64,000 nucleotides of DNA, from the NCBI RefSeq assembly GCF_051401765.1, contig NC_135069.1, positions 12,192,501-12,256,500 of the forward strand, in the 5' to 3' direction. Shown piece after piece: positions 60,311 through 64,000 of the stretch (position 1 is the first letter of the stretch; every line of letters starts with the position of its first letter). Source of the stretch: Calliopsis andreniformis (Eukaryota; Arthropoda; Insecta; Hymenoptera; Andrenidae). The notes beneath the pieces were generated by a model, which searched no databases, was not told the DNA's origin, and saw only the letters and a list, made by a program, of their open reading frames with translations. The translations under genes and the position numbers were made by a program.

Positions 60311-61188
60311 TAGTCATAATCAACAGACTAATCTTAGTGATGATCATAATATAAGTCATAATCATACTATGAAACATAATAATCATAATAATCATAATAA
60401 TAACCATAATAAACTTGGAAACATTCATAATAACCTTTATAATAGCCATAAAAGCCATAATAATCATAATAGCCATAATAATCCGAATGATAATCATTAT
60501 AACCATACTATCAACCATAATAATCATAGTATTCGTCATAATAACCACAACAGTCATAAAAATCGTAGTAATAATCATAATAATCCTAGTAGCAATCATA
60601 ATAGCTGTAATAATCATAGTAATAGTTTTACTAACTGTAACAACAATAACATCGTTATAATAAACAGAATTATCATGGAAATAACCTTAATAATCTTTAT
60701 AATAGCCATAATAATCGTGATAGCCATAATCACCAGAATAATCTTAGTGATGATCAAAATATTTGTCAAAATCATACTATGAAACATAATAATCATAATA
60801 ATCATAATAATAACCATAATAAACATGGAAACAATCATAATAACCGTTGTAATAGCTATAATAACCATAAAGATCATAATAGCCATAATATTCTGTATGA
60901 TAATCATAGTAACCATACTATCAAAAATAATAATCATAGTATTCGTCATAATAACCACAACAGTCATAAAAATCGTAGTAATAATCATAATAATCCTAGC
61001 AGCAATCATAATAGCTGTAATAATCATATTAATAGTTTTACTAACTGTAACAACCATAACATCGTTATAATAAACAGAATTATCATGGAAATAACCTTAA
61101 TAATATTTATAATAGCCATAATAATCGTGATAGCCATAATCACCAGAATAATCTTAGTGATGATCAACATATTTGTCAAAATCATACT

Positions 61189-63105
61189 ATGAAACATAAT
61201 AATCATAATAATCATAATAATAACCATAATAAACTTGGAAACATTCATAATAACCTTTATAATAGCCATAAAAGCCATAATAATCATAATAGCCATAATA
61301 ATCCGAATGATAATCATTATAACCATTACTATCAACCATAATAATCATAGTATTCGTCATAATAACCACAACAGTCATAAAAATCGTAGTAATAATCATA
61401 ATAATCCTAGTAGCAATCATAATAGCTGTAATAATCATAGTAATAGTTTTACTAACTGTAACAACAATAACATCGTTACAATAAACAGAAGTATCATGGA
61501 AATAAACTTAATAATCTTTATAATAGCCATAATACCGGTGATAGCCATAATCACCAGAATAATCTTAGTGATGATCATAATATTCGTCAAAATCATACTA
61601 TGAAACATAATAATCATAATAATCATAATAATAACCATAATAAACATGGAAACAATCATAATAACCGTTGTAATAGCTATAATAACCATAAAGATCATAA
61701 TAGCCATAATATTCTGTATGATAATCATAATAACCACACTATCAACCATAATAATCATAGTAATCGTCATTATAAACACAACAATCATATAAACCGTAGT
61801 AATAATCACAATAATCCTAGCAACTATCATAATAGCCGTAATAATCATAGTAATAGTTGTACTAACTGTAATGATCATAACAACGTAATAATAAACAGAA
61901 TTATCATGAAAATAACCTTAATAATCGTTATTATAGACATAATAACCGTAATAGACATAATCACCAGAATAACCATAGTGATGATCATAATATTCGTCAT
62001 AATCATACTATGAAACATAATAATCGTGATAACCATAATAATAACAATAATAAACCTGGAAACAATCATAATAACCATTATAATAGACATAAAAACCATA
62101 ATAATCATAATAGCCATAATAATCTGAATGATAATCATTCTAACCATACTATCAACCATAATAATCATAGTATTCGTCATAATAACCACAAAAGTCATAA
62201 AAATCGTAGTAATAATCATAATAATCCTAGCAGCAATCATAATAGCTGTAATAATCATAGTAATAGTTATACTAACTGTAATAATCACAACATCGTAGTA
62301 ATAAACAGAATTGCCATGGAAATAACCTTAATAACCGTTATTATAGCCACACTAATCGTAATAGTCTTAATCACCAGAATAATCTTAGTGATGATCATAA
62401 TATAGGTCATAATCATACTATGAAACATAATAATCATAATAATCATAATCATAACCATAATAAGTCCGGAAAAATTCATAATAACCTTTATAATAGCCAT
62501 AAAAACCATAATAATCATAATAGCCATAATAATCTGAATGATAATCATAATAAGCATACTATGAACCATAATAATCATTGTATTCATCATAATAACCACA
62601 ACAGACATAAAAATCGTAGTAATAATCATAATAATCCTAGGAGCAATCATAATAGCTGTAATAATCATAGTAATAGTTTTACTAACTGTAACAACCATAA
62701 CATCGTTATAATAAACAGAATTATCATGGAAATAACCTTAATAATCGTTATTATAGCTATAATTATCGTAATAAGCATAATCACCATAATAATCCTAGTG
62801 ATGATCATAATATTCGTCATAATCATACTATGAAACATAATAATCATAATAATCATAATAATAACCATAATAAACCTGGAACCATTCATAATAACCATTA
62901 TGATAGCCACAAAAACCATAATAATCATAATAGCCATAATAATCTAAAGGATAATCATAATAACCACACTTTCAACTATAATAATCATAGTAATCGTCAT
63001 AATAATGACAACAATCATAGCAACCGTAATAATAATCATAATAATTCTAGCAACAATCATAATAGCTGTAATATTCATAGTAATAGTTTTACTAACTGTA
63101 ACAAC
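61189..63105 (+). repeat. Block copied from 52151-54067 (offset 9,038)
   Basis: Monomers 61189 (411 bp), 61600, 62010, 62420 and 62830 match 52151, 52562, 52972, 53382 and 53792, sharing AGAAGTATC near 61488. The monomer just before it (60779) is a chimera. Confidence 0.75.
62420..63105 (+). repeat. Block P-Q (R absent), copy 6
   Basis: Matches 53382-54067 at +9,038, including the ATGAAACAT start of Q. Confidence 0.7.
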
Positions 63106-64000
63106 CATAACATCGATATAATAAACAGAATTATCATGGAAATAACCTTAATAATCTTTATAATAGCCATAATAATCGTGATAGCCATAATCACCAGAAT
63201 AATCTTAGTGATGATCAAAATATTTGTCAAAATCATACTATGAAACATAATAATCATAATAATCATAATAATAACCATAATAAACTTGGAAACAATCATA
63301 ATAACTTTTATAATAGCCATAAAAACCATAATAACCATAATAGCCATAATAATCTGAATGATAATCATAGTAACCATACTATCAAAAATAATAATCATAG
63401 TATTCGTCATAATAACCACAACAGTCATAAAAATCGTAGTAATAATCATAATAATCCTAGCAGCAATCATAATAGCTGTAATAATTATAGTAATAGTTTT
63501 ACTAACTGTAACAACCATAACATCGTTATAATAAACAGAATTATCATGGAAATAACCTTAATAATCGTTATTATAGCTATAATTATCGTAATAAGCATAA
63601 TCACCATAATAATCCTAGTGATGATCATAATATTCGTCATAATCATACTATGAAACATAATAATCATAATAAACATAATAATAACAATAATAACCCTCGA
63701 AAAATCATAAAAACCATTTTGATAGCCATAAAAACCATAATAACCATAATAGCCATAATAATCCAAATGATAATCATAATAACCACACTATCAACCATAA
63801 TAATCATAGTAATCGTCATTATAAACACAACAATCATAAAAACAGTAGTAATAATCATAAGAATCCTAGCAACAATCATAACAGCTGCAATAATCCTAGT
63901 AATAGTTATACTAACTGTAATAATCATAACACCGTAATAATAAACAGAATTATCATGGAAATAACCTTAATAATCGTTATTATAGCTATAATTATCGTAA
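63080..64000 (+). repeat. Segment repeated from 59390-60310 (offset 3,690), copy 2, cut by window end
   Basis: Matches 59390-60310 apart from a few substitutions near the start of the R-type monomer (ATGAAACAT for ATGAAACGT, AACCCTCG for AGCCCTCG). The copy may extend beyond 64000. Confidence 0.7.
63650..64000 (+). repeat. Last monomer, incomplete at window end
   Basis: R-type monomer (CCCTCGAAAAATC); 351 of about 409 bases are present. No array end, flank or gene is seen on the right. Confidence 0.9.

Larger units (their letters stand above)
738..64000 (+). repeat. Satellite array, 410-bp monomer, about 154 copies, all head-to-tail
   Basis: Every monomer carries the landmark ACTATGAAACATAATAATC. 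Monomer starts (A of ATGAAAC): 827, 1237, 1647, 2056, 2484, 2894, 3303, 3713, 4121, 4530, 4939, 5349, 5758, 6167, 6595, 7005, 7424, 7834, 8243, 8652, 9061, 9489, 9899, 10309, 10712; then 11122 to 12762 in steps of 410; 13173, 13583, 13993, 14403; 14812 to 16042 by 410; 16453 to 23833 by 410; 24242 to 25472 by 410; 25881, 26291, 26701, 27110, 27520; 27948 to 29998 by 410; 30409 to 34509 by 410; 34918 to 36148 by 410; 36557, 36967, 37377, 37786, 38196; 38624 to 40674 by 410; 41085 to 42725 by 410; 43134 to 46414 by 410; 46823, 47233; 47642 to 50512 by 410; 50921 to 52151 by 410; 52562 to 55842 by 410; 56270 to 59960 by 410; 60369, 60779, 61189; 61600 to 63650 by 410. The array runs past the window end. 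A chromosomal role (centromere, heterochromatin) is possible but not shown by sequence. Confidence 0.97.

Noticed and set aside
696..64000. Hundreds of open frames of 60-153 codons on both strands (His/Asn-rich, Ile/Met-rich)
   Set aside because: They are translations of CATAATAAT and its complement, open simultaneously on both strands, and the frame changes at each 410-bp step. No domains are present.
738..64000. CRISPR array
   Set aside because: There is no short repeat separated by unique spacers; all of the sequence is repeat, and the context is not prokaryotic.
738..64000. Low-complexity Asn-rich protein gene as in Plasmodium or Dictyostelium
   Set aside because: No frame continues past about 150 codons and there is no non-repeat domain, splice pattern or codon-position bias.
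11122..64000. Centromere identity (CENP-B box or similar)
   Set aside because: No match to the known CENP-B box is seen. A satellite array alone does not show centromere function.

Overview
The window is almost entirely one tandem satellite array. I see no convincing protein-coding gene, tRNA, rRNA, CRISPR array or prokaryotic operon. A long, head-to-tail, A/T-rich satellite with higher-order repeats beside a foldback element points to a eukaryotic nuclear chromosome. The species cannot be fixed from this sequence. An invertebrate, perhaps a nematode, is only a stylistic guess from the AT-rich flank and GC-cored foldback element.

Layout. (1) 1-404 is a foldback (long inverted repeat) element: arms 1-170 and 235-404 pair without gaps and with three mismatches around a GC-rich spacer at 171-234. 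The left arm may continue outside the window. (2) 405-737 is non-repetitive AT-rich flank. (3) From about 738 to the end there are about 154 monomers of a satellite, all in one orientation, with a 410-bp period. The right end of the array is not reached.

The array is hierarchical. The base texture is a degenerate CATAATAAT nonamer. Each 410-bp monomer looks like an old trimer of subunits of 141, 123 and 146 bp, each opening with ACTA(T/A). Monomers 827-11121 (array edge) vary in length: 10 of 25 are 410 bp, with extremes of 403 and 428. From 11122 on, 107 of 128 complete monomers are exactly 410 bp. Inside the core a five-monomer higher-order repeat of 2,050 bp is repeated three times (about 16894-23043). 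A 26-monomer segment of 10,676 bp is duplicated in tandem (about 19561-30236 and 30237-40912) with one base difference that I found. Further multi-monomer blocks recur at other spacings (3,280, 3,690, 9,038, 11,477, 12,298 bp), and several monomers are chimeras. This is the pattern expected of unequal exchange and gene conversion.

The many open reading frames (His/Asn-rich on +, Ile/Met-rich on -) are by-products of the nonamer. They are open on both strands, and the frame shifts at every 410-bp step because 410 is not a multiple of three. The observations most worth following are the nested higher-order structure, the very recent 10.7-kb tandem duplication (or assembly duplication), and an 18-bp insertion variant that forms two overlapping perfect hairpins and looks like a template-switch event.
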